Shown: in pieces, positions 1 to 8,376 of the stretch
Layout of the letters: each line of letters starts with the position of its first letter
Position numbering within the stretch: position 1 is the stretch's first letter
Assembly (NCBI GenBank): GCA_025358075.1
Contig: JANYKU010000003.1
Span: 1-64,000, forward strand
Reading direction: 5' to 3'
DNA: 64,000 nt
Source of the DNA: Ilumatobacteraceae bacterium
Lineage (GTDB): Bacteria > Actinomycetota > Acidimicrobiia > Acidimicrobiales > Ilumatobacteraceae
Made by a program: the position numbers and the translations under genes
Notes under the pieces: model-generated
Told to the model about the DNA's origin: nothing
Database searches by the model: none
The model's input: the letters and a program-made list of their open reading frames with translations, nothing else

Positions 1-24
1 GGGGAAGAGCGAAAGCTCTTCCCC
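1..24. terminator. perfect hairpin with GAAA tetraloop
   Basis: GGGGAAGAGC and GCTCTTCCCC form a perfect 10-bp stem closed by a GAAA (GNRA) loop. There is no T-run on either side. It lies about 75 bp before the first gene and probably ends a transcript entering from the left, although a processing or stability hairpin is equally possible. Confidence 0.55.
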
Positions 25-99
25 ACTCCTGCGCGCACGGCATGGGTTCGCCGCACTTCGTGTATCGTCGCATCACCCCCGAGAAGAAGGACACGTTCG

Positions 100-411
100 A
101 TGGCCACCCCCAAGCTCACACCGCTCCAGGAGATGGAAGCCCGACGCACCGCGTCGGCGGCCGACAAACCCAAACGTGTGATCTCCGAGGAGGAGAAGGC
201 AACCCGCCGCGACCGGGTCGCCAAGGCCAAAGATGCGCTGGCTCGCTCGGTCGGCGCGAAGGGCGAGCACGTCACCACCGCTCGCGCCGCGCTGAAGACC
301 TACCTCCAGCGTTTGAACGAGCCGAAGCAGCCCGATGACGCCCAGTTCGAAACGCTCATCGAAGCGCCGTTCAAGGCGCCGCCGAAGAAGCGTTCGAACG
401 ACCGTTACTGA
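100..411 (+). CDS. small highly charged protein of unknown function
   Basis: A 103-residue soluble protein very rich in Lys, Arg, Glu and Ala, without signal peptide, membrane segment or cysteine. The middle (about residues 30-75) looks helical and could form a short coiled coil; the C-terminal tail is proline- and lysine-rich (KAPPKKRSNDRY). The AGAAGG-like stretch upstream is a plausible ribosome-binding site for the ATG. It is monocistronic, follows the hairpin at the window edge and converges with the acyl-CoA-dehydrogenase-like gene 10 bp away. I recognise no family; a nucleic-acid-associated role is possible from charge alone but unproven. Confidence 0.6.
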   Translation: MATPKLTPLQEMEARRTASAADKPKRVISEEEKATRRDRVAKAKDALARSVGAKGEHVTTARAALKTYLQRLNEPKQPDDAQFETLIEAPFKAPPKKRSNDRY

Positions 412-421
412 CCGCTAAGGG

Positions 422-1603
422 TCACCCCCAGCGCTGCGGGTCGTCGGGGTTGAGCCCGAGGCACAGCTTGGCCACCAGTTCGTGGGCGAGCAAGGTGTTG
501 CCCGGGTGGAACCGACCCATCCGCACGTCGCGGAAGATCTGCTCGAGGCGGTTGCCCTTGAACGCCGCACTGCCGCCCGACAGATCCATGGCCCGGTCGG
601 CGATGTCGTAGGCGCTGTTGATGATGAAGTGGCGCGCGCCGATCAAGCGCACGGGCCAGTCAGCGTGAGCGACGCCAGTCGCCCAGTCGCCGCAGACTCG
701 ATCCAGCAACGCCTCGCTGGCGTCGAGGGCAATGCGCATCTCCGACACGTTGTGTTGCACCTCGGGGTGGTGAGCCATCGAGTTGGTGAGGGCGACGGAT
801 GTGCGTTTTGGCATGCGATCGATCGTGATGTCGAACGCCCGCCGGGCAGCGCCGAGGTAGACGGCGGAGAACCCCATCAGTGCCCAGGCGAACACCGCGA
901 CCTGGAACATGCCGGCGCCGGCGAAGCCGGCCGGGCAGACCAGCACGATGTTCTCATCGGGCACGAACGCACGATCCAGCACGGTGTCGTGGCTCTGCGT
1001 CGCACGCATGCCGATGGTGTCCCAGGTCTCGATGATCTCGTAGCCGGCCGACGTGCGCGGCAGGAATCCGTGAACGATCTTCGGATTCGTCGGATCGGAG
1101 GTGTCCATCGCGTGGAAGCCGGCAAGTGTCCACACCGGCGAGAGGCTGCCGAAGATCTTGTGGCCGGTGATCTCCCAGCCACCCGGAACCTTCTCGGCCT
1201 TCGACGACGAGAGCAGCAGCGGGATGTCGTTGCCGGCTTCTCCGTGAATCGCAGCGAACACCTCGCCCTCAGCGGCTCGTTCCAGCAACCAGCGGCACGA
1301 CGTGTCGCCGGAGCGGAGCAGGTCGGCGGCGACTCCTGTCCAGTACAGGTGCATGTTGACTGCGACGGCGGTCGCCGGCGCGTAGTAGGCGAGGCGACCT
1401 TGCAGGCGAGCCATGGCGTCGAGCCCGAGGCCGTGGCCGCCGAATTCGGTCGGCACCGCGGCCAGCAGGTAGCCGGACTGTCGAAGTTCGTCCCAATCCT
1501 CGTCGAAGAATCGGTTCTCTCGGTCGTAGATCGGGGCTCGGCTATCGAACCTCGCCATCATCTCGTCGGTGAGGAGGTCGGTTGTTGTCGTGGTTGTCGT
1601 CAT
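422..1603 (-). CDS. acyl-CoA dehydrogenase-fold flavoprotein
   Basis: A 393-residue member of the acyl-CoA dehydrogenase superfamily with the helical N-domain (WDELRQSGYLLAAVPTEFGG), the central beta domain (GWEITGHKIFGSLSP) and the C-terminal helical FAD domain ending RDVRMGRFHPGNTLL. The classical EGTSEIQR catalytic region is absent and the C-terminus resembles flavin-dependent monooxygenases such as DszC, so oxygenation rather than CoA-ester dehydrogenation is possible. It begins with a run of seven Thr codons. GGAAAG precedes the ATG. It is the second gene of a two-gene unit 54 bp behind the DUF4242 gene and diverges from the LuxR-type regulator, which may control it. Confidence 0.8.
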   Translation of the reverse strand: MTTTTTTTDLLTDEMMARFDSRAPIYDRENRFFDEDWDELRQSGYLLAAVPTEFGGHGLGLDAMARLQGRLAYYAPATAVAVNMHLYWTGVAADLLRSGDTSCRWLLERAAEGEVFAAIHGEAGNDIPLLLSSSKAEKVPGGWEITGHKIFGSLSPVWTLAGFHAMDTSDPTNPKIVHGFLPRTSAGYEIIETWDTIGMRATQSHDTVLDRAFVPDENIVLVCPAGFAGAGMFQVAVFAWALMGFSAVYLGAARRAFDITIDRMPKRTSVALTNSMAHHPEVQHNVSEMRIALDASEALLDRVCGDWATGVAHADWPVRLIGARHFIINSAYDIADRAMDLSGGSAAFKGNRLEQIFRDVRMGRFHPGNTLLAHELVAKLCLGLNPDDPQRWG

Positions 1604-1657
1604 TGTTCTTTCCAGTGCGAGGTTTCAGGATGGTGTCGTTGACGACGACGATTCATT

Positions 1658-1915
1658 TCATGCGACCGGGACGGGCCCGATCTGCTCGACGGCGACGATG
1701 ACATCTGCAGGAATGCCGAGACGAGCGGCTGCTTCGATGATGGCCTCCGGGTTGGGGGCTTCGTAGAGGCAGTACGTCTTCTTCTTGTCGGCGGACAAGA
1801 ACGAGTAGACCCAGCGGATCCCCACGTCGTCGTTCACCAGCTTGATACCGGCACGATCCAAGCCATCGACATCGAGCTGTTCGGCGAAGTTTCGTTCGAT
1901 CACGAAGAGGGCCAT
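1658..1915 (-). CDS. DUF4242 (SCO4226-like) small protein
   Basis: An 85-residue protein matching the DUF4242 family: short ferredoxin-like alpha/beta fold with FVIERNF near the N-terminus and the ADKKKTYCLYEAPNPEAI segment in the middle. The Streptomyces relative SCO4226 was described as a nickel-binding protein; most members are uncharacterised. AGGAG lies 8 nt before the ATG. It is the first gene of a minus-strand pair with the acyl-CoA-dehydrogenase-like enzyme, so it may be an accessory or metal/ligand-binding partner. The family call is firm, the role is not. Confidence 0.75.
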   Translation of the reverse strand: MALFVIERNFAEQLDVDGLDRAGIKLVNDDVGIRWVYSFLSADKKKTYCLYEAPNPEAIIEAAARLGIPADVIVAVEQIGPVPVA

Positions 1916-2069
1916 GGATCATCTCCTGCTTCTGTCGTGAACCCTCCCGCCGGGCCCGGCAGGAGGTCTCACGTCGTCGTCACGATGACTGTAGAGATTC
2001 TGGAACTGCCTGTCATGACCATGTTTTGCCTTCTGTGCGCCTTATTTCGTTGACTCGTCCCGCGGTTGG

Positions 2070-2085
2070 TAGTCAGATCTGACTA
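2070..2085. promoter_or_regulatory. 16-bp perfect palindrome abutting the RBS of the LuxR-type gene
   Basis: TAGTCAGATCTGACTA is perfectly self-complementary. Its last base is the first base of the Shine-Dalgarno AGGAGG (2085-2090), four bases before the GTG at 2095. TTGACT at 2050-2055 is a possible -35. The placement suits an operator for a repressor or autoregulator of the downstream gene and possibly the divergent DUF4242 operon. Confidence 0.55.
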
Positions 2086-2094
2086 GGAGGACGT

Positions 2095-5000
2095 GTGAAC
2101 CCAGCCCAGAATCGGACTTCGACGGTGCTGTGCACCGACGTCGCGCCGGCCGAGCGCGGGAAATGGTTCACCGAACTGGCGCGCGCCCGCTCAGGGGTCG
2201 ATGTGAATGCGAATGCGGAGATGGCGCTGATCGCGTTCGACAGTGCCTCGGCCGCCGTGGCCGCCGCCGTGGAGATGCAGCGGGTCGCCGCGTCTGCGGC
2301 CGATGCCTCGCCGATCCGCATCGGCCTGGCCACCGGTGACGTGGAGTGGGGCGATGGCGTGTGTACCGGCTCCGCTGTCGGGACCGCCGCCGGCCTGCTC
2401 GCTCGGGCCGAGCCGGGGCAGATCTTGGCGAACAACGTCGTGCGCTGGCTTGTTGGGGGCGCGGCGGCCAATGGCTACGTGCCAGTCGGCGCCGTCGAGA
2501 TCGATGGCCTCGACGAGCCGGTCGAAGCGTTTGCCGTCGATTGGCAGCCCATCGAGGCGGTTGTCGAGGTCGCCGATCGCCTCGGGCACCCTCTTGTACC
2601 GCTGCCGGCCGGGATCGCTGCGGCCGCGCGCCAACCGTTGGTGGGTCGGGAAGCGGAATGGCACCTCCTCGACGAGGCGTGGAATCGCGTCCGTGACGGC
2701 TCTCGTGAAGTCGTGCTGATCGGCGGCGAAGCCGGTGCCGGCAAGACCCGTTTGGCCGCCGACTTCGCCCGTCGGTGTCACGAGGCCGGGGCGATCGTAC
2801 TGCTCGGAACCTGCGATGCCGAGCTCGCCCTTCCGTACCAGCCGTGGGTTCATGCCCTTGATCACCTGCTTCGTTCCCTTCCCGGCTTCGGCCGTCCGCA
2901 GAACAGTGGTCGTGATCTCGGTGACCTCCTCGTCCTCCTGCCGCAGCTCGAACGGCTGCTGCCCGGATTGTCGAGGTCTCCGGCGGCAGATCCCGAGACC
3001 GAGCGATACCTGCTGTTCTCGGCGGTCGATCGGGTGCTGGCCAACGCCGCGCAGGCGGTGCCGATGGTCCTCCTCCTCGACGACCTCCACTGGGCAGGCC
3101 GACCGACGCTGGAGCTCCTCCGGCACTTGGTTCGAGCCGGCTCGGCCGCCCGCCTGATGATCATCGCCACCTTTCGCGATGCTGCAGCCGAGCTGACCGA
3201 CCCGCTGGCCGAATGCCTCGTCGATCTGCAACGAAGCGAGAGCGTCAGCCGCGTGCGGTTGGGCGGCCTCGACGCGATCAGCGTCGAGCAGTTCGTGGCC
3301 GGTGCCCTCGGCCAAGAGCTCGACGGGGATCTCCGTCGTCTGGCCGCAGTCGCTCGAGATCGCAGCGGAGGGAACGCCTTCTTCCTCGGGGAGTTGTGGC
3401 GCCAACTCGTCCAACAGGGAGTCGTCGCCCGCCGGAACGATCGGTGGTTCGTTCGCCGAGACGTCGCCGGCGTCGGGGCGCCAGACAGCGTCAGAGATGT
3501 CGTTGCCGCGCGCATGGCCAGACTGTCCCGGCGGGCGCGGCGACCCGTGGAGTTGGCGGCCGTGGCCGGTCAACGTGTGGAGTTCCGCGTGTTGTCTCTT
3601 GCCGCGGACATGAGTGTCGATGACGTCGGCGCCGGTCTCGACGAGCTCGTCAACACCGGCTTCCTCGTCGAGGTCGGCGGTCATCTCCCCACCTATCAGT
3701 TCACTCACGCCCTTGTACGAGACACGGTCGAACAGGTGCTGTCGTCGTCGGCACGGGCTCGTCTGCATCTCCGAATCGCCGAGGCCCTCGAGCAGGTGTA
3801 CGAAGCAGATCCTCGGTCGGTCTTCGCCGAGCTCGCCTACCACTTCAGCGCAGCGACCGCGGTCGGGGGCATCGAACGGGGTATCCGCTACGGGCGCCTC
3901 GCCGCCGAGCAGGCCCGAAGCTCGGTGGCCTACGACGAGGCCATCTCGCAGTTCGAAGCAGTGCTTCAACTCCTGCCCGTCGAGAGCGTTGAGGCGACCG
4001 AGGTGCTGATCGATCTCGGCCTGGTCCAGACGCGTCGAGGTTTCTCGTCCGCGGCACAGGGCACCTATCAACGGGCATTCGACACTGCGCAACGCGAGAG
4101 CTGGGCCGAACTGATGGCTCATGCCGCGCTCGGATACGAGGAGTGCGTCCACCAGCGCGGGGCACCGGGAGCTCCGGCAGTGCTGATGGTTTCCGAGGCG
4201 ATCGGTCTCGTCGGTGATCAGCCGGGCCCGCTGCGCGCTCGGCTCCAGGCCTCGCTGGCTCGAAGTCTGTCGCTGTCGGGTGACCACGACGCTGCCGTCG
4301 ATGCCTGCGAGCTGGCTCTGGCGATGGCCAGAGCGGTCGGCGACCTGGGCTGCGTCATCGCTGCGCTTCAAGCCACGACCATCGTGTCGTCGGAGCCGTC
4401 GCGACTCGTCGACGCGAGCACCGAGCTCCGTGATGTCGCGCTGCAGGTCGGAGACCATTGGAGCGCCGTCTACGCAACCGGCAACATGTGTAGAGGCTTG
4501 ATGGAGCTCGGTCGCCTCGGAGAAGCCGCTGACGTCCTCGTGCAGCATCGGCTGATGGCCGAACGCGGTCGCTTCTTGATGTTCCAGTACATGGGCCATG
4601 TGTACGAGGCGGTGCTGGCACTCGCCGCGGGAAGGTTCGACGAGGCCGAGCAGGCGGCCGAACGCGCCCACGAAGTTGGCGACTCGAGCAACATCGTGTT
4701 CGACGCCGGCGTGTACGGCTTGCAGATGTTTGCTATTCGTCGCGAGCAGGGCCGTCTGGCAGAGGTGCTGCCGCTCATGCGGTTTCTCTCCGAGCATCAC
4801 GGAGAGGAAGCAGTCTGGCGTCCTGGCCTCACCGTGCTCTACGCCGAGCTCGGCATGCTCGAGGAGTCGATTCGTGAGCTCGACGCGCTGTCGCCCGATG
4901 AGTTCGCCTCGATTCCACGCGACTCCGTCTGGCCGGCCTGCCTCACCTTCTTGGCCGAGGCATGCATCGCCTGCGGAGACGAGAAGCACGCCGCCGTGCT

Positions 5001-5571
5001 ACTGCGCGAACTGGACGCATACGCCGGTCGCAATCTGATGGTGGCGATGACGATCTGCTTCGGGCCGGCCGACCGACTGCGCGGCGGGCTGGCCCGCCTG
5101 GTGGGATTGACCAACGAGGCCGAGGGCCATTTCCGCGCGGCGTTGGCACTCGCCGACCGCAGCGCTTCGCCGGTGTGGAGAGCGCACGTCCAATACGACT
5201 GGGCGGTCCTCGCCGCGGCTCGGAGTGACTTCGCCAAGGCCGATGCGATGGTGGGAGAGGCCCATGCCGTTGCTGTCGCTCTCGGCATGAACGCGCTGGC
5301 CGAGCGGGCCTCGTCGCTTCGTGCTCGCATCGCCGCGCCGTCTCCCTCCCTCAGTGATCGAGAAGGACTGTCGCATCGTGAGCTGGAAGTTCTTCGCCTC
5401 ATCGCCGAGGGCTGTTCGAACAGGGAGATCGGCGAGCGGTTGTTCATCAGTCAGCACACGGCCGCCAATCACGTGCGCTCGATCCTGCAGAAGTTGGGAT
5501 GCGCCAACCGGGCCGAGGCCGCGGCCTTCGCCGTGCACCGCAACCTCATCGGACAGGCTCAGACCAACTGA
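2095..5571 (+). CDS. LuxR-family ATPase regulator with degenerate cyclase-like N-terminus
   Basis: A 1158-residue signal-transduction ATPase of the large LuxR (LAL) type. Residues about 10-125 resemble a class III nucleotidyl cyclase domain (VLCTDVAP, IGLATGDVEWGD) but lack clear metal-binding aspartates, so it is probably a sensor relic. A P-loop (GGEAGAGKT, about residue 212) and Walker B (VLLLDDLHW, about 325) define the ATPase. A long helical, TPR-like region follows, then a C-terminal LuxR helix-turn-helix (SHRELEVLRLIAEG, about 1092-1150). The GTG start is fixed by AGGAGG 4 bp upstream. It diverges from the DUF4242/flavoprotein pair, its most likely target. Such proteins usually activate neighbouring catabolic genes when ligand and ATP are bound. 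Confidence 0.9.
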   Translation: MNPAQNRTSTVLCTDVAPAERGKWFTELARARSGVDVNANAEMALIAFDSASAAVAAAVEMQRVAASAADASPIRIGLATGDVEWGDGVCTGSAVGTAAGLLARAEPGQILANNVVRWLVGGAAANGYVPVGAVEIDGLDEPVEAFAVDWQPIEAVVEVADRLGHPLVPLPAGIAAAARQPLVGREAEWHLLDEAWNRVRDGSREVVLIGGEAGAGKTRLAADFARRCHEAGAIVLLGTCDAELALPYQPWVHALDHLLRSLPGFGRPQNSGRDLGDLLVLLPQLERLLPGLSRSPAADPETERYLLFSAVDRVLANAAQAVPMVLLLDDLHWAGRPTLELLRHLVRAGSAARLMIIATFRDAAAELTDPLAECLVDLQRSESVSRVRLGGLDAISVEQFVAGALGQELDGDLRRLAAVARDRSGGNAFFLGELWRQLVQQGVVARRNDRWFVRRDVAGVGAPDSVRDVVAARMARLSRRARRPVELAAVAGQRVEFRVLSLAADMSVDDVGAGLDELVNTGFLVEVGGHLPTYQFTHALVRDTVEQVLSSSARARLHLRIAEALEQVYEADPRSVFAELAYHFSAATAVGGIERGIRYGRLAAEQARSSVAYDEAISQFEAVLQLLPVESVEATEVLIDLGLVQTRRGFSSAAQGTYQRAFDTAQRESWAELMAHAALGYEECVHQRGAPGAPAVLMVSEAIGLVGDQPGPLRARLQASLARSLSLSGDHDAAVDACELALAMARAVGDLGCVIAALQATTIVSSEPSRLVDASTELRDVALQVGDHWSAVYATGNMCRGLMELGRLGEAADVLVQHRLMAERGRFLMFQYMGHVYEAVLALAAGRFDEAEQAAERAHEVGDSSNIVFDAGVYGLQMFAIRREQGRLAEVLPLMRFLSEHHGEEAVWRPGLTVLYAELGMLEESIRELDALSPDEFASIPRDSVWPACLTFLAEACIACGDEKHAAVLLRELDAYAGRNLMVAMTICFGPADRLRGGLARLVGLTNEAEGHFRAALALADRSASPVWRAHVQYDWAVLAAARSDFAKADAMVGEAHAVAVALGMNALAERASSLRARIAAPSPSLSDREGLSHRELEVLRLIAEGCSNREIGERLFISQHTAANHVRSILQKLGCANRAEAAAFAVHRNLIGQAQTN

Positions 5572-5622
5572 CGCCTCGGCGGGCGGGCAGCACTCGCTAT
5601 CGGCCGAGTACGGTCGTGAGGA

Positions 5623-6606
5623 ATGACCGTGCTGGTGGGCAACCTTCACTCCGAGTTTCGAGCGTTCTGGCATCCTGTCGCCTGGTCGTACGAGGTCGCC
5701 GACACTCCGCTCGGCGTCACGCTGCTCGGCGAACCGCTGGTCGTCGTGCGACGCCCTTCCGGCGAGATCGCTGCGTTCGCCGATGAGTGCCCGCACCGCG
5801 GCGCGCCCCTGAGCTTCGGGCGCGTCGAGGGTGCCGAGCTCGTCTGCGCCTATCACGGTTGGCGGTTCGGTTTCGACGGCTCCGCCACCTGCGTTCCGGC
5901 TCTGGGTGCTGGATCGCCCATTCCGTCTCGGGCGCGCCTCACCCCACCCGCTGCGGTGTGCGAGCAGTACGGCATCGTCTGGGTGGCGTTGGAGCCTCCA
6001 CGCACGCCGATCCCCGTGTGGTCCGATGGCGACGACAAGAGCCTGGGAGCGTTCGCGCCAACCGCGCACACCAGCCACGTGCTGGCCGCGTACCAGACCG
6101 ACAACCTGCTCGACGCCAGCCACTTTCCGTTCTTGCACGGTTCGCTCGGCGACCGCAATCCGTTGATCGGCGGGCACGAGGTCGTCGAGCAACACGACCT
6201 CGGCTTCTCGAGCGTGCTGCGCAAGTTGAACGACGACCACGAGTCGACCGAGGGATGGTTGCGGTACACGTTTGCCGCGCCCTTCACCGTTCTCTTGCGC
6301 AGCGAAGAGCCCGATGGTGCGCTACGACAGTCGTTCTTCCAGGCCGTCCAACCGATCGACGAGCGGCGCACACGGTTGTTCTTCATGGTGCGCGTTCCAG
6401 AAACGGCGACCGACGTGCTCGCCGAGCTGCTCGCCCAGGAAGAGATCGTCCAGCAGGAAGATGTGTGGATCACCGCCGCGCTGCGTCGTCGAGGCATGCC
6501 GATCGGCGGCGCGCAGGATCTCCACGTGCGATCCGATGCAAACGCGATCCTCTTCCGCCGCGTGCTACGCCACCTCTTCGATTCAGCCGCCACAGCAAAG
6601 GCATGA
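5623..6606 (+). CDS. Rieske non-heme iron oxygenase, oxygenase component
   Basis: A 327-residue ring-hydroxylating/demethylating-type oxygenase subunit. The N-terminal Rieske domain has C56-x-H58 and C75-x2-H78, the ligands of a [2Fe-2S] cluster. The catalytic domain carries the mononuclear-iron motif DNLLDASHFPFLHG (Asp...His...His). Size and layout fit the vanillate O-demethylase VanA class, which uses a separate reductase; none is present here. TGAGGA precedes the ATG. The stop overlaps the next ATG as ATGA, so the two are translationally coupled. The substrate is not predictable; aromatic methyl ethers or sterol-like compounds are typical. Confidence 0.88.
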   Translation: MTVLVGNLHSEFRAFWHPVAWSYEVADTPLGVTLLGEPLVVVRRPSGEIAAFADECPHRGAPLSFGRVEGAELVCAYHGWRFGFDGSATCVPALGAGSPIPSRARLTPPAAVCEQYGIVWVALEPPRTPIPVWSDGDDKSLGAFAPTAHTSHVLAAYQTDNLLDASHFPFLHGSLGDRNPLIGGHEVVEQHDLGFSSVLRKLNDDHESTEGWLRYTFAAPFTVLLRSEEPDGALRQSFFQAVQPIDERRTRLFFMVRVPETATDVLAELLAQEEIVQQEDVWITAALRRRGMPIGGAQDLHVRSDANAILFRRVLRHLFDSAATAKA

Positions 6607-7118
6607 GCGGCCCGGCTCGGTCGTGGTTCGTCGGCGCGTGGCGTCGCCGTTCGATCGTCGTGCCGGGTGGCGATCCAACCGAGCCGTGCGAGGCGTGGTG
6701 GATCCAGACCGAGCACGCGTTCGTCGATGTCAGGGTCACGTTGCCCGGCCACGAGCACAACGGGTTGCCGTACTCGTCGACTCGCGCGTTCGCCGGCATG
6801 TTCGAGATCGCCGACGGTGAAGCGCGTTGGCATGTCGAGCTCGACTCTGAGGGGCTCGTTCCGCGCACCGACCGCGCGGCCGCATCGGGGTTGTTCGTTT
6901 CCAGGGATGACCCACTGTTGATGATCGAGGATGCCCCCGGACGGTTTCGCGAGGAATGGGTTCAATGCGCACCGCTCGGCGAGGTGGAACTCGTTCGCGC
7001 CGGCAACGTCGTCGCCGTGCGGGTCGGCGATGTCAGTGGCGTCGTGTTGTCGGTCGACGGGGCGGTGTCCGGCCGGGTCTGGCACGGAGCGCAGTCCATC
7101 GGGGTCGATCGCGATTGA
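6603..7118 (+). CDS. protein of unknown function coupled to the Rieske oxygenase
   Basis: A 171-residue soluble protein whose start overlaps the oxygenase stop (ATGA), so the two are made together. The sequence alternates short beta strands with repeated Trp motifs (RSWFVGAWRRRSIV, AWWIQTEHAFVDVRV, ARWHVELDSEG), which suggests a beta-barrel, perhaps of lipocalin or HRI1-like type, but I cannot assign a family. It has no cysteines for redox centres and so is not the missing reductase. Substrate delivery or a barrel-fold accessory enzyme is an inference from coupling alone. The same frame is open far upstream, but only the coupled start makes biological sense. Confidence 0.7.
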   Translation: MSGPARSWFVGAWRRRSIVVPGGDPTEPCEAWWIQTEHAFVDVRVTLPGHEHNGLPYSSTRAFAGMFEIADGEARWHVELDSEGLVPRTDRAAASGLFVSRDDPLLMIEDAPGRFREEWVQCAPLGEVELVRAGNVVAVRVGDVSGVVLSVDGAVSGRVWHGAQSIGVDRD

Positions 7119-7200
7119 CCACACGTTCATCGCGCCCGCAGCTCGACTCGATGAGGAATTGCGATTGCATTGGGTCGCCGCGTTGGCCGAGGATCTTCGA

Positions 7201-8169
7201 GTGACCAAGCGAGGGTGGCTGCTGTTCGGCGCGATGGCGGTGATCTGGGGAATCCCGTACTTCCTGATCCGCGTGGCGGTCAAGGAGCTCCAGCCGCCGG
7301 TCGTGGTGTTCGGTCGCACGACACTGGCTGCGATCGTGCTGCTCACGATGGCCGCGCGCACGGGGGGAATTCGGCCGGCGCTCCGACGATGGCGGCCGGT
7401 TCTGGCATTCGCCATCATCGAGATGGCCATCCCGTGGATCCTGCTCACGACCGCGGAACGACACCTCGCGTCCGGACTGACCGCGTTGATCGTCGCATCG
7501 GTTCCCATCGTCGGGACCATTGCTGCGTTCCTCCTCGGCGACCGCAATGCGCTGCGGTTGGTGCGAATCATCGGCATCGCCTTGGGCCTCGGCGGGGTTG
7601 CGCTGCTCGTCGCACGCGACCTCACGAGCAACAACGCACCGCCATGGTGGAGCGTGGCCGAAGTACTCGTCGTCTGCGTGTGCTACGCCACGGCGCCCTT
7701 CATCGCCTCCCGCAAGCTGGCCGATGTCGCCTCGGTCGGCGTCATCGCCGTTTCGCTCGCCATCGTGACCGTCATCTACGCACCGATCGCCGCCGTGTCA
7801 CTCCCCAGCCACGCGCCTCGTATCAACGTGATCCTGGCCGTGCTGGGGTTGGCGTTCATCTGTACCGGCCTGGCATTCGTGGTGTTCTTCAAGTTGATCG
7901 AAGAGGCCGGACCGGCTCGTGCCGGCCTCATCACGTTTGCCAATCCGGTGGTGGCCGTGGCGCTCGGCGCAGTGTTCCTCGACGAGCTGATCACGGTGGC
8001 CACCATTGTTGGATTTGTGCTGGTGCTCGCCGGCTGCTGGCTCGCAACGCGTCCCCCGCGAGTGCTGGCCGGCGCGCCGGATGACGGAGTTTCAGCGCAA
8101 GCATCGGTCGTGTTGGCCGAGGTCGTGCCGGTCTCGTCGGGAGAGCTTCGGACGGCCGAAGACGCATAG
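7201..8169 (+). CDS. EamA/DMT-superfamily exporter
   Basis: A 322-residue integral membrane protein with about ten predicted transmembrane helices arranged as two EamA repeats (first WGIPYFLIRVAV, second beginning near VSLAIVTVIY and ending with VGFVLVLAGCW). Members of this drug/metabolite transporter family export amino acids, nucleosides or toxic metabolites. The GTG start is supported by GAGGA 7 nt upstream. It lies 82 bp after the Rieske pair on the same strand and may belong to that transcript, possibly exporting a product. The substrate is unknown. Confidence 0.85.
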   Translation: MTKRGWLLFGAMAVIWGIPYFLIRVAVKELQPPVVVFGRTTLAAIVLLTMAARTGGIRPALRRWRPVLAFAIIEMAIPWILLTTAERHLASGLTALIVASVPIVGTIAAFLLGDRNALRLVRIIGIALGLGGVALLVARDLTSNNAPPWWSVAEVLVVCVCYATAPFIASRKLADVASVGVIAVSLAIVTVIYAPIAAVSLPSHAPRINVILAVLGLAFICTGLAFVVFFKLIEEAGPARAGLITFANPVVAVALGAVFLDELITVATIVGFVLVLAGCWLATRPPRVLAGAPDDGVSAQASVVLAEVVPVSSGELRTAEDA

Positions 8170-8338
8170 CCGGATCGCTGGAGAGTCGGGATCTTGCTCG
8201 TGGCGCACGATCTGGACGCCACACTGACTTCACCGCCCCTGGTTCGAAGCGTTCGTTGGCGCCCAGATCTGGGGGAGGTGTGCGACTGATGTATTCGATG
8301 ATGACCTGAGTCGACCTTGATCGATACGGTGAGCGCCG

Positions 8339-8356
8339 ATCGCTGCGCGAAGCGAT
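8339..8356. promoter_or_regulatory. ATCGCT/AGCGAT dyad before the SDR gene
   Basis: ATCGCT and AGCGAT form a 6-bp inverted repeat with a 6-nt spacer, about 20 bp before the GTG of the SDR gene and just ahead of its AAAGGG ribosome site. The surrounding 207-bp gap (8170-8376) shows no other gene. It could be an operator or a small leader hairpin. Confidence 0.3.
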
Positions 8357-8376
8357 GGCCGAGAAAGGGTCGTGAT

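Noticed and set aside
2191-4989. Open reading frame of about 930 codons antisense to the LuxR-type gene
   Set aside because: Low-complexity GC-driven composition without domains; it exactly mirrors a convincing gene.
8236-8252. T-arm-like GGTTCGAAGC suggesting a tRNA
   Set aside because: No matching acceptor stem, anticodon arm or D-arm around it.
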